From Nocardioides sp. (GTDB lineage: Bacteria > Actinomycetota > Actinomycetes > Propionibacteriales > Nocardioidaceae): a DNA stretch of 64,000 nucleotides. The notes under the pieces were generated by a model, which was given only the letters and a program-made list of their open reading frames with translations, was not told the DNA's origin and searched no databases. Position numbers and translations under genes: made by a program. Location of the stretch: the NCBI GenBank assembly GCA_020636915.1, contig JACJWV010000004.1, forward strand, positions 62,001 to 126,000, read 5' to 3'. Position 1 is the stretch's first letter. The number at the start of each line of letters is the position of its first letter. Positions 42,060 to 50,073 of this stretch are shown here, one piece after another.

Positions 42060-43715
42060 ATGTCCACGGATCTGACCGGTCACGCCGGCGAGCTCGCGGT
42101 CGCCGTCGCCCAGGCCCACGGCGTCGAGACCATGTTCACGCTCTCCGGGGCGCACGTCTTCCCGCTGTACGACGGCGCGGTCAAGGCCGCGTCGCCCGTG
42201 CGGTTGCTCGACGTGCGGCACGAGCAGACGGCGGCGTTCGCCGCGGAGGCCACCGGCAAGCTCACCCGCACCCCCGGGCTCGCGGTGCTGACCGCCGGGC
42301 CCGGCGTCACCAACGGGCTCAGCGCGGTGGCCCAGGCGCAGTTCGCCGGGTCGCCGATGGTGGTCGTCGGCGGTCGCGCGCCGCAGAACCGGTGGGGCAC
42401 CGGCGCGCTCCAGGAGCTCGACCAGCCGCCGATCTTCGCGCCGGTCTCCAAGCTCGCGCGCACCATCCCCACCTCGGCCGACGTGGTCGCGGGGATGCAC
42501 GAGGCGTTCGTCACGGCCGGCTCCTCCCACCGCGGACCGGTCTTCGTCGACATCCCGATGGACGAGCTCTTCAACGCCGGCACGGGCGCCCTGCCCGACG
42601 TCGCGGCCCCGCGCGGCGCCGCTCCCGACACCGATGCCCTGGCCCAGGTGGCCGAGCTGCTCGGCGGCGCGGAGCGCCCGGTGCTCATCCTCGGCACCGA
42701 CGTGTGGGCCGACCGTGCCGAGGAGGCGGCGCTGCGGTTCGTCGAGGCCACCGGGACACCGGCCATCACCAACGGCATGGGCCGCGGGGTCGTCCCCGGC
42801 GGCCACCCGCTCCTGGTGACCAAGGCACGCAGCCACGCCCTCGGCAACGCCGACCTGGTCGTCGTGGTGGGCACCCCGCTGGACTTCCGCCTCGGTTACG
42901 GGACCTTCGGCGGCCGCGACGGTGCCACGCCGGCCCGCGTCGTCCACGTGGCGGACTCCCCCGGCCAGGTCTCGGCCCACGCCGACCTCGCGGCGTCGGT
43001 CTCCGGCGACCTCACCGCAGTCTTCGACGGCCTCCTCGTGGCCCTCGAGCAGGTCGCCCGCCGGCTCGACCGGTCGGGCTGGGTCGGGGACCTGCAGGCG
43101 GCCGTCGCCGCGGCGAACGAGCGCGATGCTGCGCTGCTCGGCGCCGAGGCCGACCCGATCCACCCCGCGCGGATCTACGGGGAGCTGGTCCCGAGACTGG
43201 CCGACGACGCGGTCGTCATCGGCGACGGCGGCGACTTCGTGAGCTTCGCGGGCAAGTTCGTCGAGCCGAAGCGCCCCGGCGGCTGGCTCGACCCGGGACC
43301 CTACGGCTGCCTCGGGGCCGGCCTGGGCGCGGCGATCGCCGCCCGGCTCGCCCGGCCGTCGGCCCAGGTGGTGCTGCTGCTCGGCGACGGCGCCGCGGGC
43401 TTCTCGCTGATGGACGTCGACACCCTGGTCCGCCACGGGCTGCCGGTGGTCATGGTGATGGGCAACAACTCCGCCTGGGGCCTGGAGAAGGGCCCGATGC
43501 AGATGCTGTACGGCTACGACGTGATCGCCGACCTGGCCCCGCGCACGGCGTACGACGAGGTCGTGCGCGCGCTCGGTGGCGCCGGCGAGACCGTGACCGA
43601 CCCGCGGCAGGTCGGCCCCGCGCTGGACCGGGCGTTCGCCTCGGGCGTGCCCTACCTGGTCAACGTCATCACCGACGTCGACGCGACGTACCCCCGGAAC
43701 AGCTTCGGTGTCTGA
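42060..43715 (+). CDS. Thiamine diphosphate enzyme of the acetolactate synthase family
   Basis: 551 residues. Three-domain ThDP enzyme: catalytic glutamate in DVRHEQTAAFAAEATGK, PYR and middle domains, then the ThDP/Mg motif starting GDGAAGFSLMD and ending MGNNSAW. Similar to acetolactate synthase large subunits and the IlvG-like proteins of mycobacteria, but the enzyme group also includes oxalyl-CoA and 2-hydroxyacyl-CoA lyases, and there is no regulatory-subunit gene beside it. Reaction therefore open. The downstream GNAT gene overlaps its end by eight bases. Confidence 0.85.
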   Translation: MSTDLTGHAGELAVAVAQAHGVETMFTLSGAHVFPLYDGAVKAASPVRLLDVRHEQTAAFAAEATGKLTRTPGLAVLTAGPGVTNGLSAVAQAQFAGSPMVVVGGRAPQNRWGTGALQELDQPPIFAPVSKLARTIPTSADVVAGMHEAFVTAGSSHRGPVFVDIPMDELFNAGTGALPDVAAPRGAAPDTDALAQVAELLGGAERPVLILGTDVWADRAEEAALRFVEATGTPAITNGMGRGVVPGGHPLLVTKARSHALGNADLVVVVGTPLDFRLGYGTFGGRDGATPARVVHVADSPGQVSAHADLAASVSGDLTAVFDGLLVALEQVARRLDRSGWVGDLQAAVAAANERDAALLGAEADPIHPARIYGELVPRLADDAVVIGDGGDFVSFAGKFVEPKRPGGWLDPGPYGCLGAGLGAAIAARLARPSAQVVLLLGDGAAGFSLMDVDTLVRHGLPVVMVMGNNSAWGLEKGPMQMLYGYDVIADLAPRTAYDEVVRALGGAGETVTDPRQVGPALDRAFASGVPYLVNVITDVDATYPRNSFGV

Positions 43716-44211
43716 GCCCCCCGCCCCCGGCGTGGTGATCCGACGCGCGCGCGCCGCGGACCTCGACGCCGCCGGCGAGGTGACCGTGGCGGCGTACGCC
43801 GAGTTCACCACCGGACCGGACGACCACTACATCGCGCTCCTGCGCGACGCCGCCCGCCGCGACCGCGAGGCGGAGCTGTGGGTCGCCGCCCGCGACGACG
43901 AGGTCGTCGGCACGGTCACCGTCGCTCTGCCCGGCTCGCCGTGGCGCGAGATCGGCCAGGACGACGAGGGGGAGTTCCGGATGCTGGCCGTCGCACCGTC
44001 GGCCCGCCGTCTCGGCGTCGGCGACGCCCTCACCCAGCACGTGCTGGACCGGTTCCGCGGGCTCGGCATGCGGGCCGTCGTGCTGTCGAGCCTGTCGACG
44101 ATGGCCGCGGCGCACCGCATCTACGAGCGGCTCGGCTTCCGCCGCGCGCCGGAGCGGGACTGGTCCCCGGTCCCCGGCGTCGAGCTGGTCGCCTTCCGGG
44201 TGGAGCTGTGA
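43708..44211 (+). CDS. GNAT family N-acetyltransferase
   Basis: 167 residues. Acetyl-CoA-dependent transferase with the P-loop-like motif A in FRMLAVAPSARRLGVGDAL and the later strand IYERLGFRR. The GTG start at 43708 overlaps the previous gene by eight bases, and its stop overlaps the next gene's GTG (GTGA), so the genes are coupled. The acceptor (amine, peptide or small molecule) cannot be read. Confidence 0.92.
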   Translation: MSEPPAPGVVIRRARAADLDAAGEVTVAAYAEFTTGPDDHYIALLRDAARRDREAELWVAARDDEVVGTVTVALPGSPWREIGQDDEGEFRMLAVAPSARRLGVGDALTQHVLDRFRGLGMRAVVLSSLSTMAAAHRIYERLGFRRAPERDWSPVPGVELVAFRVEL

Positions 44212-44621
44212 CGGACGCGACGATGGAGGCGACCTTGACGTTCACGGTGACCGACGAGGACACCGCCGCGGCGGTCGGCTCGGGCAGCCTCCCGGTTCTC
44301 GGCACCCCGCGGCTGCTCGCCTGGTGCGAGGCCGCGACGTGCGCGGCGATCGACCCGACGCTCACGCCGGGGTCGACAAGCGTCGGCACCCGCATCGAGC
44401 TCGAGCACCTCGCCGCGAGCCCGGTCGGCCAGGAGGTCGAGGTGACCGCCTCGGCGTCGTACGTCGACGGACGGCTGCACCGCTTCACCGTCGCCGCCCG
44501 CCACCTCGGCGGAGCCGACGCCGGCAGGGTCGTCGGCACCGGGGAGGTCACCCGGGTCGTCGTCGACGCGGAGCGGTTCCTGAGCCGGATTTCTCCTGAC
44601 GCCCGAGGTTTGAGAGACTGA
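44208..44621 (+). CDS. Hotdog-fold thioesterase (FlK-like)
   Basis: 137 residues. Single hotdog domain, with PGSTSVGTRIELEHLAASPV closely resembling the active-site stretch of fluoroacetyl-CoA thioesterase FlK and relatives (Thr and Glu positions). It probably hydrolyses an acyl-CoA. The GTG at 44208 overlaps the GNAT stop; an ATG at 44223 is a second possible start. Last gene of a likely operon starting at the DUF2785 gene. Confidence 0.85.
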   Translation: MTDATMEATLTFTVTDEDTAAAVGSGSLPVLGTPRLLAWCEAATCAAIDPTLTPGSTSVGTRIELEHLAASPVGQEVEVTASASYVDGRLHRFTVAARHLGGADAGRVVGTGEVTRVVVDAERFLSRISPDARGLRD

Positions 44622-44665
44622 CGGTTGGCCCCGACGGGCCGACCACGTCCGATCAGGAGGAAATC

Positions 44666-44740
44666 ATGGGCAAGACCGGCCGCAAGCGCCGCGCTCGCAA
44701 GAAGAAGGGCGCGAACCACGGCAAGCGCCCCAACGCCTGA
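44666..44740 (+). CDS. 50S ribosomal protein bL37 (24 residues)
   Basis: Encodes MGKTGRKRRARKKKGANHGK plus RPNA. The basic body and the ANHGKRPN tail match bL37, a tiny actinobacterial large-subunit protein first seen in mycobacterial ribosome structures. A perfect AGGAGG lies seven bases before the ATG, and an intrinsic terminator follows within 20 bases. Too short for most gene finders. Related small proteins of the AURKAIP1/bS22 type have a different tail. Confidence 0.85.
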   Translation: MGKTGRKRRARKKKGANHGKRPNA

Positions 44741-44758
44741 GCGCAACACGTTCAGCAG

Positions 44759-44786
44759 AACCCCCGAACCTTCCGGCTCGGGGGTT
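44759..44786 (+). terminator. Terminator after bL37
   Basis: aacccccga (44759-44767) pairs with tcgggggtt (44778-44786) around a ten-base loop, followed by cttcgctg. It lies between bL37 (plus) and rsrA (minus) and may serve both. Confidence 0.8.
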
Positions 44787-44814
44787 CTTCGCTGTGCGGG
44801 TCGCGGGACCCGGC

Positions 44815-45096
44815 TCAGGTGGTCTCGCGGATCTCGACGGTGACCTGTCGGATCTGGAGCAGCACCCGCTGCCGCAGCTCGTCGGGGGCCGCCTCGTGGC
44901 AGGACCGTGCGACGACGGACTTCACCGTGCGCTGGAGGTCGTACTTCTCCAGGCACGGGTTGCAGCTGTCGAGGTGGAGCCGGACCGCCGAGCAGTCGGC
45001 CTCGTCGAGCTCGTTGTCCAGGAAGTAGACGATGCGCTCGAGGAAGTCGGCGCAGTCCGCGGCGCTGGGGTTCGAAGGATCGTGCTGGTGGGTCAC
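44815..45096 (-). CDS. rsrA: Zinc-binding redox anti-sigma factor
   Basis: 93 residues. ZAS-family anti-sigma factor with the H-x3-C-x2-C motif in HLDSCNPC (His41, Cys45, Cys48), and Cys15 and Cys35 upstream. In RsrA/RshA, oxidation forms a disulfide between the N-terminal cysteine and one in the CxxC, expelling zinc and freeing the sigma factor. GTG start at 45096 overlaps the sigR stop by four bases (GTGA), as in Streptomyces and mycobacteria. The pair controls the thiol-oxidative stress response. Confidence 0.95.
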   Translation of the reverse strand: MTHQHDPSNPSAADCADFLERIVYFLDNELDEADCSAVRLHLDSCNPCLEKYDLQRTVKSVVARSCHEAAPDELRQRVLLQIRQVTVEIRETT

Positions 45097-45728
45097 GACG
45101 CGCTCCCGTCGCGGCCGACGGCGAGCAGGTCGTTGTCGCGCACGTAGTCCGAGAGCATGTCGCGCAGCTGGCGACGCCCCCGGTGCAGACGGGACATCAC
45201 GGTACCGATCGGGGTCTCCATGATCTCGGCGATCTCCTTGTAGGCGAAGCCTTCGACGTCGGCGAGGTAGACGGCGAGCCGGAACTCCTCCGGCAGGCGC
45301 TGCAGCGCGTCCTTGACCTGGGAGTCGGGCAGGTGCTCGAGCGCCTCCATCTCGGCCGACCGCAGGCCGGAGGACGAGTGCGACTCGGCCCGGTGCAGCT
45401 GCCAGTCCTCGACGTCCTCGGACATCGACTGCTGCGGCTGGCGCTGCTTCTTGCGGTAGGAGTTGATGAAGGTGTTGGTCAGGATGCGGTACAGCCACGC
45501 CTTGAGGTTGGTGCCGGGCTTGAACTGGTGGAAGGACGAGTACGCCTTGGCGAACGTCTCCTGCACCAGGTCCTCGGCGTCGGCGGGGTTGCGGGTCATC
45601 CGCATCGCAGCGGAGTAGAGCTGGTCGAGGAAGGGCAGGGCGTCACGCTCGAAGCGGGCGGAACGCTCGGCCTCCGACTCGGCGGCGAGGTCGACGACCT
45701 CCGGGGTCGTCTCAGCGGGATCGGTCAT
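45093..45728 (-). CDS. sigR: ECF sigma factor of the SigR/SigH thiol-stress type
   Basis: 211 residues from the ATG at 45728 (GGGAG just upstream); an in-frame ATG at 45776 would add 16 residues. Region 2 with NPADAEDLVQETFAKAYSSF and LKAWLYRILTNTFINSYRK, region 4 with GFAYKEIAEIMETPIGTVMS. Directs thioredoxin, mycothiol and proteolysis genes under disulfide stress. A promoter fitting the SigR consensus lies just before the upstream ATG (45785-45812), so transcripts from it would start almost at the longer start codon. In Streptomyces a longer unstable SigR isoform is made from an analogous promoter. rsrA follows, overlapping by four bases. Confidence 0.96.
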   Translation of the reverse strand: MTDPAETTPEVVDLAAESEAERSARFERDALPFLDQLYSAAMRMTRNPADAEDLVQETFAKAYSSFHQFKPGTNLKAWLYRILTNTFINSYRKKQRQPQQSMSEDVEDWQLHRAESHSSSGLRSAEMEALEHLPDSQVKDALQRLPEEFRLAVYLADVEGFAYKEIAEIMETPIGTVMSRLHRGRRQLRDMLSDYVRDNDLLAVGRDGSAS

Positions 45729-45784
45729 CGTCTCCCAGACTAGCCCCGTGGTGGGGCGCTCCAGCACGGCCAGCATGCTCGCAG

Positions 45785-45812
45785 CAACGCCTCAGGTCGA
45801 CCGGCCATTCCC
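45785..45812 (-). promoter_or_regulatory. SigR-type autoregulatory promoter of sigR
   Basis: On the minus strand GGGAAT (45812-45807) is followed after exactly 18 bases by GTTG (45788-45785), the GGAAT-N18-GTT consensus of SigR/SigH. It lies in the last codons of the upstream hydrolase gene. Transcription would begin near 45780, four bases before the ATG at 45776. Confidence 0.78.
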
Positions 45813-46442
45813 GGCGACCTCGCGGATCACCCACTCCAGCGTCGACTCGACGATGATCCCGAGCGCCTCCTCCTGCGACACCGGGCCGGTCCGCGGCACC
45901 TTGAAGGAGTGGTCGGCGCCCGGCACGACGGCGAGGTCGAGGTCGTCGGGGAACTCCTCGGGCCGCCCCATCGTGTCGCGCTCGCCCTGCACCACCAGGG
46001 TCGGGACCCCGGCGCCCTCGAGCTCACCGAGCCGCGATCTCTCGGGCCTGCCCGGCGGGTGGAGCGGGAACGCGAGCGCCAGGCAGCCCGTCGCGCCGAG
46101 CCGCCGGGCGCAGCGGGCGGCGGAGCGGGCGCCCGCCGACCGGCCGCCGATGACCAGCGGGGTGCGTCCGCGCAGCTGGTTCGCGGCGGCCGTGAGGCCG
46201 GCGTCCAGCGTCGGGGGCGGCGTCGCCACCTTGCGCCCGGCGACCCGCCACGGCTGCTCGAAGCGGACCACCGTGACGCCGTTGCGGGGCAGGTCGTGGG
46301 CGAGCGCCTCGAGGTCGGCGGTGTCGATGCCGACCCCCGCGCCGTGGCTGAGCAGCAGGGTCGCGAACGGGCTCCTCGACCGGTCGGTGACCAGTCGGCC
46401 CTCGCCGTGCGGGGTGTCGATGCGCCGCTCGGTCGCGCTCAT
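45792..46442 (-). CDS. Alpha/beta hydrolase (KANL3/Tex30-like)
   Basis: 216 residues. Alpha/beta hydrolase fold: LLLSHGAGVGIDTADLEAL near the start, nucleophile elbow GGRSAGARSAAR (Gly-x-Ser-x-Gly), an acid in VVQGERDTMG and the catalytic His in GADHSFKV. The compact dienelactone-hydrolase-like form fits the KANL3/Tex30 group; substrate unknown. The ATG at 46442 overlaps the stop of the SRAP gene by four bases. Its 3-prime end contains the sigR promoter. Confidence 0.88.
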   Translation of the reverse strand: MSATERRIDTPHGEGRLVTDRSRSPFATLLLSHGAGVGIDTADLEALAHDLPRNGVTVVRFEQPWRVAGRKVATPPPTLDAGLTAAANQLRGRTPLVIGGRSAGARSAARCARRLGATGCLALAFPLHPPGRPERSRLGELEGAGVPTLVVQGERDTMGRPEEFPDDLDLAVVPGADHSFKVPRTGPVSQEEALGIIVESTLEWVIREVAGNGRST

Positions 46443-47194
46443 GCGCCTCCTCCTTCGTCCAGCGGCAGCGGTTCGAGCAGCTCGGGCCCGTTGTTGCGCA
46501 CGTTGCTGACCAGCGTGGAGACCGGATAGGCCTCCAGGGCACCGGGAGCAGCGGGGACCAGCAGCTCGAGCAGGTGGTCCTGCGGTTGCCGCGGGTCCAG
46601 CCAGGCCGACCAGCGCTCCCGCTCGACCATGAGCGGCATCCGGTCGTGGATGTGCCCGAGGTCGTCCTCGGCGTCGGTGGTGATCACGGTGCAGGTCCAC
46701 CGGAACCGTGCCGGGTCGTCGTCGGACCTCGTGGGGTCGCGCCAGATCTCGTAGAGCCCGGCCATCGCGAGCACCCCGTGGTCGCGGGGCCGGATGAAGA
46801 ACGGCTGCTTGCGCGGCTTCCCCTTGGCCGTCAGCTCCTGGGTCGGGTACCACTCGAAGTAGCCGTCCGCCGGCAGCAGGCACCGACGCTTCGCGAAGGC
46901 CCGCTTGTACGCCGGCTTCTCGGCCACCGTCTCCATCCGGGCGTTGATCATCCGGTTGCCGATGGAGGGGTCCTTCGCCCACGACGGGACCAGGCCCCAG
47001 GTGACGACCCTCAGCTGGCGCTCCGGGGGCTCCTCGCTCTCGCGGGAGGGCGGTCTCTCGACGACGGCGTAGACCTCCTTGGTGGGCGCGACGTTGTAGT
47101 CGGCCTCCAGGGGTGCGGGGATGCGGACGTCGGCGACGTCGAACTCCTCGGCGAGGTCCTCGGGGCGCCGACTCGACGCATAGCGGCCGCACAT
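46439..47194 (-). CDS. SRAP (HMCES/YedK) abasic-site DNA-protein crosslink enzyme
   Basis: 251 residues. Begins MCGRYASS: Cys2 becomes the N-terminal residue and forms a thiazolidine crosslink with abasic sites in single-stranded DNA, shielding them. Other family residues are visible: NVAPTKEVYAV, GLVPSWAKD, NARMETVAEKPAYK, GYFEWYP (catalytic Glu) and HDRMPLMV (His). SOS-response-associated peptidase was an older name. The M. tuberculosis counterpart Rv3226c also lies between sigH and aroA. Coupled to the hydrolase gene. Confidence 0.96.
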   Translation of the reverse strand: MCGRYASSRRPEDLAEEFDVADVRIPAPLEADYNVAPTKEVYAVVERPPSRESEEPPERQLRVVTWGLVPSWAKDPSIGNRMINARMETVAEKPAYKRAFAKRRCLLPADGYFEWYPTQELTAKGKPRKQPFFIRPRDHGVLAMAGLYEIWRDPTRSDDDPARFRWTCTVITTDAEDDLGHIHDRMPLMVERERWSAWLDPRQPQDHLLELLVPAAPGALEAYPVSTLVSNVRNNGPELLEPLPLDEGGGA

Positions 47195-47245
47195 ACCGCC
47201 ACCCTAGGGGTGGGGGAGGGGTGGGGGCGGACGGACCGGGCCAGG

Positions 47246-47995
47246 TCAGGCGCGCGCGAGCTCGTCGAGCAACCGGCCGGCCGCGTCGTCGGAGGGCGGG
47301 AGGCCCTCGATCCACACCCGGACGACGGGGTCCGGGGCGTGGTCGAGCATCCGGCGCAGCAGCCCGACCCGGCGACCGATCCGCTCGTCACGGTCGGCGA
47401 GGACCACGACCCGGCCGGCGCCGACGTGGCCGATCGTCTCCGGACCGGAGAAGACGGTCCGCGCGGTGTCGCCCAGCCGGGCGACGGCCATGGCGCGGGT
47501 CAGCGCGTCGTCGCGCCCGGACGGCGGCGCCTCCGCCTCGGGTGCCGAGACGACCACGAGGGCGTGGGAGTCGGCGGCCGGCGTACCGTGCCGGTCCTCC
47601 GCGCGGTAGACGTCGGAGATGCGGCTGCGCAGGTGCGCGAGGCTCGCGAGGCCGGTGAGCGGGTCGTCGCAGGACAGCGCGTTGACGTAGCCGAGCATCA
47701 CGTCGCTCCAGGCGACGGCGAGCGCCCGGGTGGCCGCGTGGTCGGGCTCGCCGCCGCTGACCATCCGGCTGGTGGTGGCGAGCGCGTCGAGCGACTCCGC
47801 CAGCGAGGTCCCGTCGCGCGCCAGCTGCGCGCCCGCGAACTCGCACGCGGCGACCGTGCCCGACCCCGAGGCGAGGGCCTCCCCGACTGCCTCGAAGCGC
47901 GGGGGCAAGGCCGCCCGCTGCTCCGACGACAGCTCCCCCCTCGCCTCGGGGACGCCCGTGGTCCCACGTCGCCTCGGCGTCGTGAACATCCCCAC
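47246..47995 (-). CDS. Protein with a degenerate GGDEF-like start motif
   Basis: 249 residues, no membrane helix. The stretch CDDPLTGLASLAHLRSRISD matches the D-x-LTGL-x-N-R opening of diguanylate cyclase domains, but the GGDEF catalytic loop is absent: the middle region (HALVVVSAPEAEA) has no such motif. The N-terminal 100 residues are helical. It may be a catalytically dead GGDEF-derived sensor or an unrelated protein. It is divergent from the sigma/anti-sigma fusion gene, with a 128-base gap that contains a 12-base direct repeat. Confidence 0.55.
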   Translation of the reverse strand: MGMFTTPRRRGTTGVPEARGELSSEQRAALPPRFEAVGEALASGSGTVAACEFAGAQLARDGTSLAESLDALATTSRMVSGGEPDHAATRALAVAWSDVMLGYVNALSCDDPLTGLASLAHLRSRISDVYRAEDRHGTPAADSHALVVVSAPEAEAPPSGRDDALTRAMAVARLGDTARTVFSGPETIGHVGAGRVVVLADRDERIGRRVGLLRRMLDHAPDPVVRVWIEGLPPSDDAAGRLLDELARA

Positions 47996-48075
47996 GGTCG
48001 GCTCCCCCTGGTCATCGGTCTGCCGAGGGTGGAACGGGCCACGTCGGGGACCATGACGCGGGAACCGGAAAAAAG

Positions 48076-48098
48076 TCCGTGATCTTCTCCGTGATCTT
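48076..48098. repeat. Two-copy direct repeat before the sigma/anti-sigma fusion gene
   Basis: tccgtgatctt occurs at 48076-48086 and 48088-48098, a 12-base period, in the short promoter region between the GGDEF-like gene and the fusion gene (start at 48124). Could be a regulator site or a promoter element of an ECF type. Confidence 0.6.
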
Positions 48099-48123
48099 TT
48101 CGGGGCTCGCGCGTTGAACCACC

Positions 48124-49548
48124 GTGGCCGGCCACCTCGCGACCGTCGACGGGCCCCCGAGCGACGCGGAGCTGATCTCCGCGGTGCGCTCCGGGGACAC
48201 CGACGCCTACGGCGAGCTCTTCGCCCGCCACGTCGAGGCGGCCCGCCGCCTGGGTCGCCAGCTCGTGTCGGCGGGCGACGTCGACGACCTCGTCTCCGAG
48301 GCGTTCGCCAAGGTGCTGCAGGTCCTGCAGCGCGGGGGCGGTCCGGACCTGGCGTTCCGCGCCTACCTGCTGACCGCGGTCCGCCGGCTCCACGTCGACC
48401 GGATCCGGATGACCGCCCGGCTGCACACCACCGACGACCTCACCCCGTTCGACCCCGGGGTGCCGTTCCGCGACACCGCCGTCGAGGGGTTCGAGAGCGC
48501 CGCGGCCGCACGCGCCTTCGCATCGCTGCCCGAGCGCTGGCAGCTGGTGCTGTGGCACACCGAGGTCGAGCGCCAGAAGCCCGCCGAGGTGGCGACCCTG
48601 CTCGGCATGACGCCCAACTCCGTCTCCGCGCTGGCGTACCGGGCACGGGAGGGCCTGCGGCAGGCCTACCTCTCCATGCACACCCAGGACGTGGAGGAGG
48701 ACGCCTGCGCCCGCACGCGCGCCGCCCTCGGCGGCTACGTCCGCGGCGGCCTCTCGCGCCGCGACGCGTCGCGCGTCGAGGAGCACCTGCGGGAGTGCCG
48801 GGCGTGCGCCGCCATCTACCTCGAGCTCACCGAGGTCAACTCCCGTCTCGGCGCGCTGCTCGCTCCTGCCCTGCTCGGGGCGGCGGCCGCGGCGTACCTC
48901 GGCGGTGTCGGCGCCGTCGGCGGGGGCACCGCCGCGACCGGGGGCCTGCTCGCGCTGGTCGACCGGGCGAAGGACCTCGTGGTCGCCAACGCCTCGACCG
49001 CCGCCGTCTCGGGTGCTGCCGCGGCGGCCGTCGTCGCGGCCGGCATGGTCCTGCTCACCCAGCGCGGTCCGGACCTGCCGACCGCCCAGGACGCTCCCCC
49101 GGTCACGGCACCGAGCACCAGCACCACCTCGAGCGCGACCCCCGGCGGACCGCCGCGCCCGTCCGGCCCGGCCCCGTCCGCTCCCGCCGCGCGTACGACG
49201 GCGCGGTCGGCCCCCGGGCCCGGCGCGGCCTCGACGGCCGGACCGGGCAGCGCACCGGGGACCGCTCCGGGCGGGTCGGGATCCACCGTGCCCCCACCAC
49301 AGCCGAGCGCTCCACCGCCCTCCGCCCCACCGCCCTCGAGCCCACCGTCCACGCCACCGTCCACGCCGCCGCCCTCGACCCCGCCCTCGTCGGGTGCGCC
49401 GGTCGTCCAGGTCGACGTCGAGGTCTCGGCCGGTCCCGACGGGGTCGGCGTGGGAGCCACCGTCGGCGCCCTCGGGACGCAGCTGCCGCCGGTGCAGGCG
49501 ACCGTGCCGGTGCCCGTCGGAGGACTGGGGTCCGGACCGCCGGGGTAA
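48124..49548 (+). CDS. ECF sigma factor fused to a transmembrane anti-sigma-like domain
   Basis: 474 residues. Sigma domain (about 1-190): SDAELISAVRSGDTDAYGEL, DLVSEAFAKVLQVLQRGGG and MTPNSVSALAYRAREGLRQA. Then a zinc-finger anti-sigma motif H-x3-C-x2-C in EEHLRECRACAA (about 225), a hydrophobic alanine-rich section and a membrane helix near residues 297-313, and an external Pro/Ser/Thr-rich tail with a final 50-residue beta-like piece. Sigma-plus-zf-HC2 fusions are known in actinobacteria (ECF52-like). Release from the membrane would presumably need proteolysis. GTG start; no ribosome site, possibly leaderless. Confidence 0.9.
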   Translation: MAGHLATVDGPPSDAELISAVRSGDTDAYGELFARHVEAARRLGRQLVSAGDVDDLVSEAFAKVLQVLQRGGGPDLAFRAYLLTAVRRLHVDRIRMTARLHTTDDLTPFDPGVPFRDTAVEGFESAAAARAFASLPERWQLVLWHTEVERQKPAEVATLLGMTPNSVSALAYRAREGLRQAYLSMHTQDVEEDACARTRAALGGYVRGGLSRRDASRVEEHLRECRACAAIYLELTEVNSRLGALLAPALLGAAAAAYLGGVGAVGGGTAATGGLLALVDRAKDLVVANASTAAVSGAAAAAVVAAGMVLLTQRGPDLPTAQDAPPVTAPSTSTTSSATPGGPPRPSGPAPSAPAARTTARSAPGPGAASTAGPGSAPGTAPGGSGSTVPPPQPSAPPPSAPPPSSPPSTPPSTPPPSTPPSSGAPVVQVDVEVSAGPDGVGVGATVGALGTQLPPVQATVPVPVGGLGSGPPG

Positions 49549-49557
49549 CAGGAGGGC

Positions 49558-50052
49558 ATGACCGTCAGCAGAATGATCGCCCGTCCCATGCTCGCGTCGA
49601 TCTTCGTCGTCGGGGCGACCACCGCCCTGAAGAGCACCAGCGGTCCTGCCGCCAAGGCCGACCCGGTGACCTCGAGGCTGGTGCCGCTCGCGCGCAAGGC
49701 CGGCATCCCGCTGCCCGAGGACCCGGAGACGCTGGTCAAGCTCAACGCCGGGGTGCAGATCGGTGCCGGGCTGGCGCTCGCCACCGGCCGGCTCCCGCGA
49801 TTGTCGGCGGCCGTCCTGGCGGCCTCGCTGGTCCCGACGACGGCGGCCGGGCACCGGTTCTGGGAGTCCGACGACGACGCGACGCGCACCCAGCAGCGGC
49901 TCCACTTCTTCAAGAACGTGGCGCTGGTCGGTGGGCTGATCATCGCCGCCGGCGACACCGAGGGACGTCCGGGCCTCGCATGGCGGACCCGCCATGCCGC
50001 CAAGGACGCCCGCCGCGAGGCCAAGCTGATCAAGGCCAAGGTGACGCCCTGA
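49558..50052 (+). CDS. DoxX family membrane protein
   Basis: 164 residues with a strong AGGAGG site before the ATG at 49558. Four hydrophobic segments and the opening ARPMLASIFVVGATTAL, followed later by KLNAGVQIGAGLALATGRLP, fit the DoxX family, small membrane proteins tied to quinone or redox functions in some species. The C-terminal 25 residues are strongly basic. Nine bases after the fusion gene and 21 before aroA; co-transcription with either is possible. Confidence 0.88.
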   Translation: MTVSRMIARPMLASIFVVGATTALKSTSGPAAKADPVTSRLVPLARKAGIPLPEDPETLVKLNAGVQIGAGLALATGRLPRLSAAVLAASLVPTTAAGHRFWESDDDATRTQQRLHFFKNVALVGGLIIAAGDTEGRPGLAWRTRHAAKDARREAKLIKAKVTP

Positions 50053-50073
50053 CGGCTCGGTAGGCTGCGGCCC

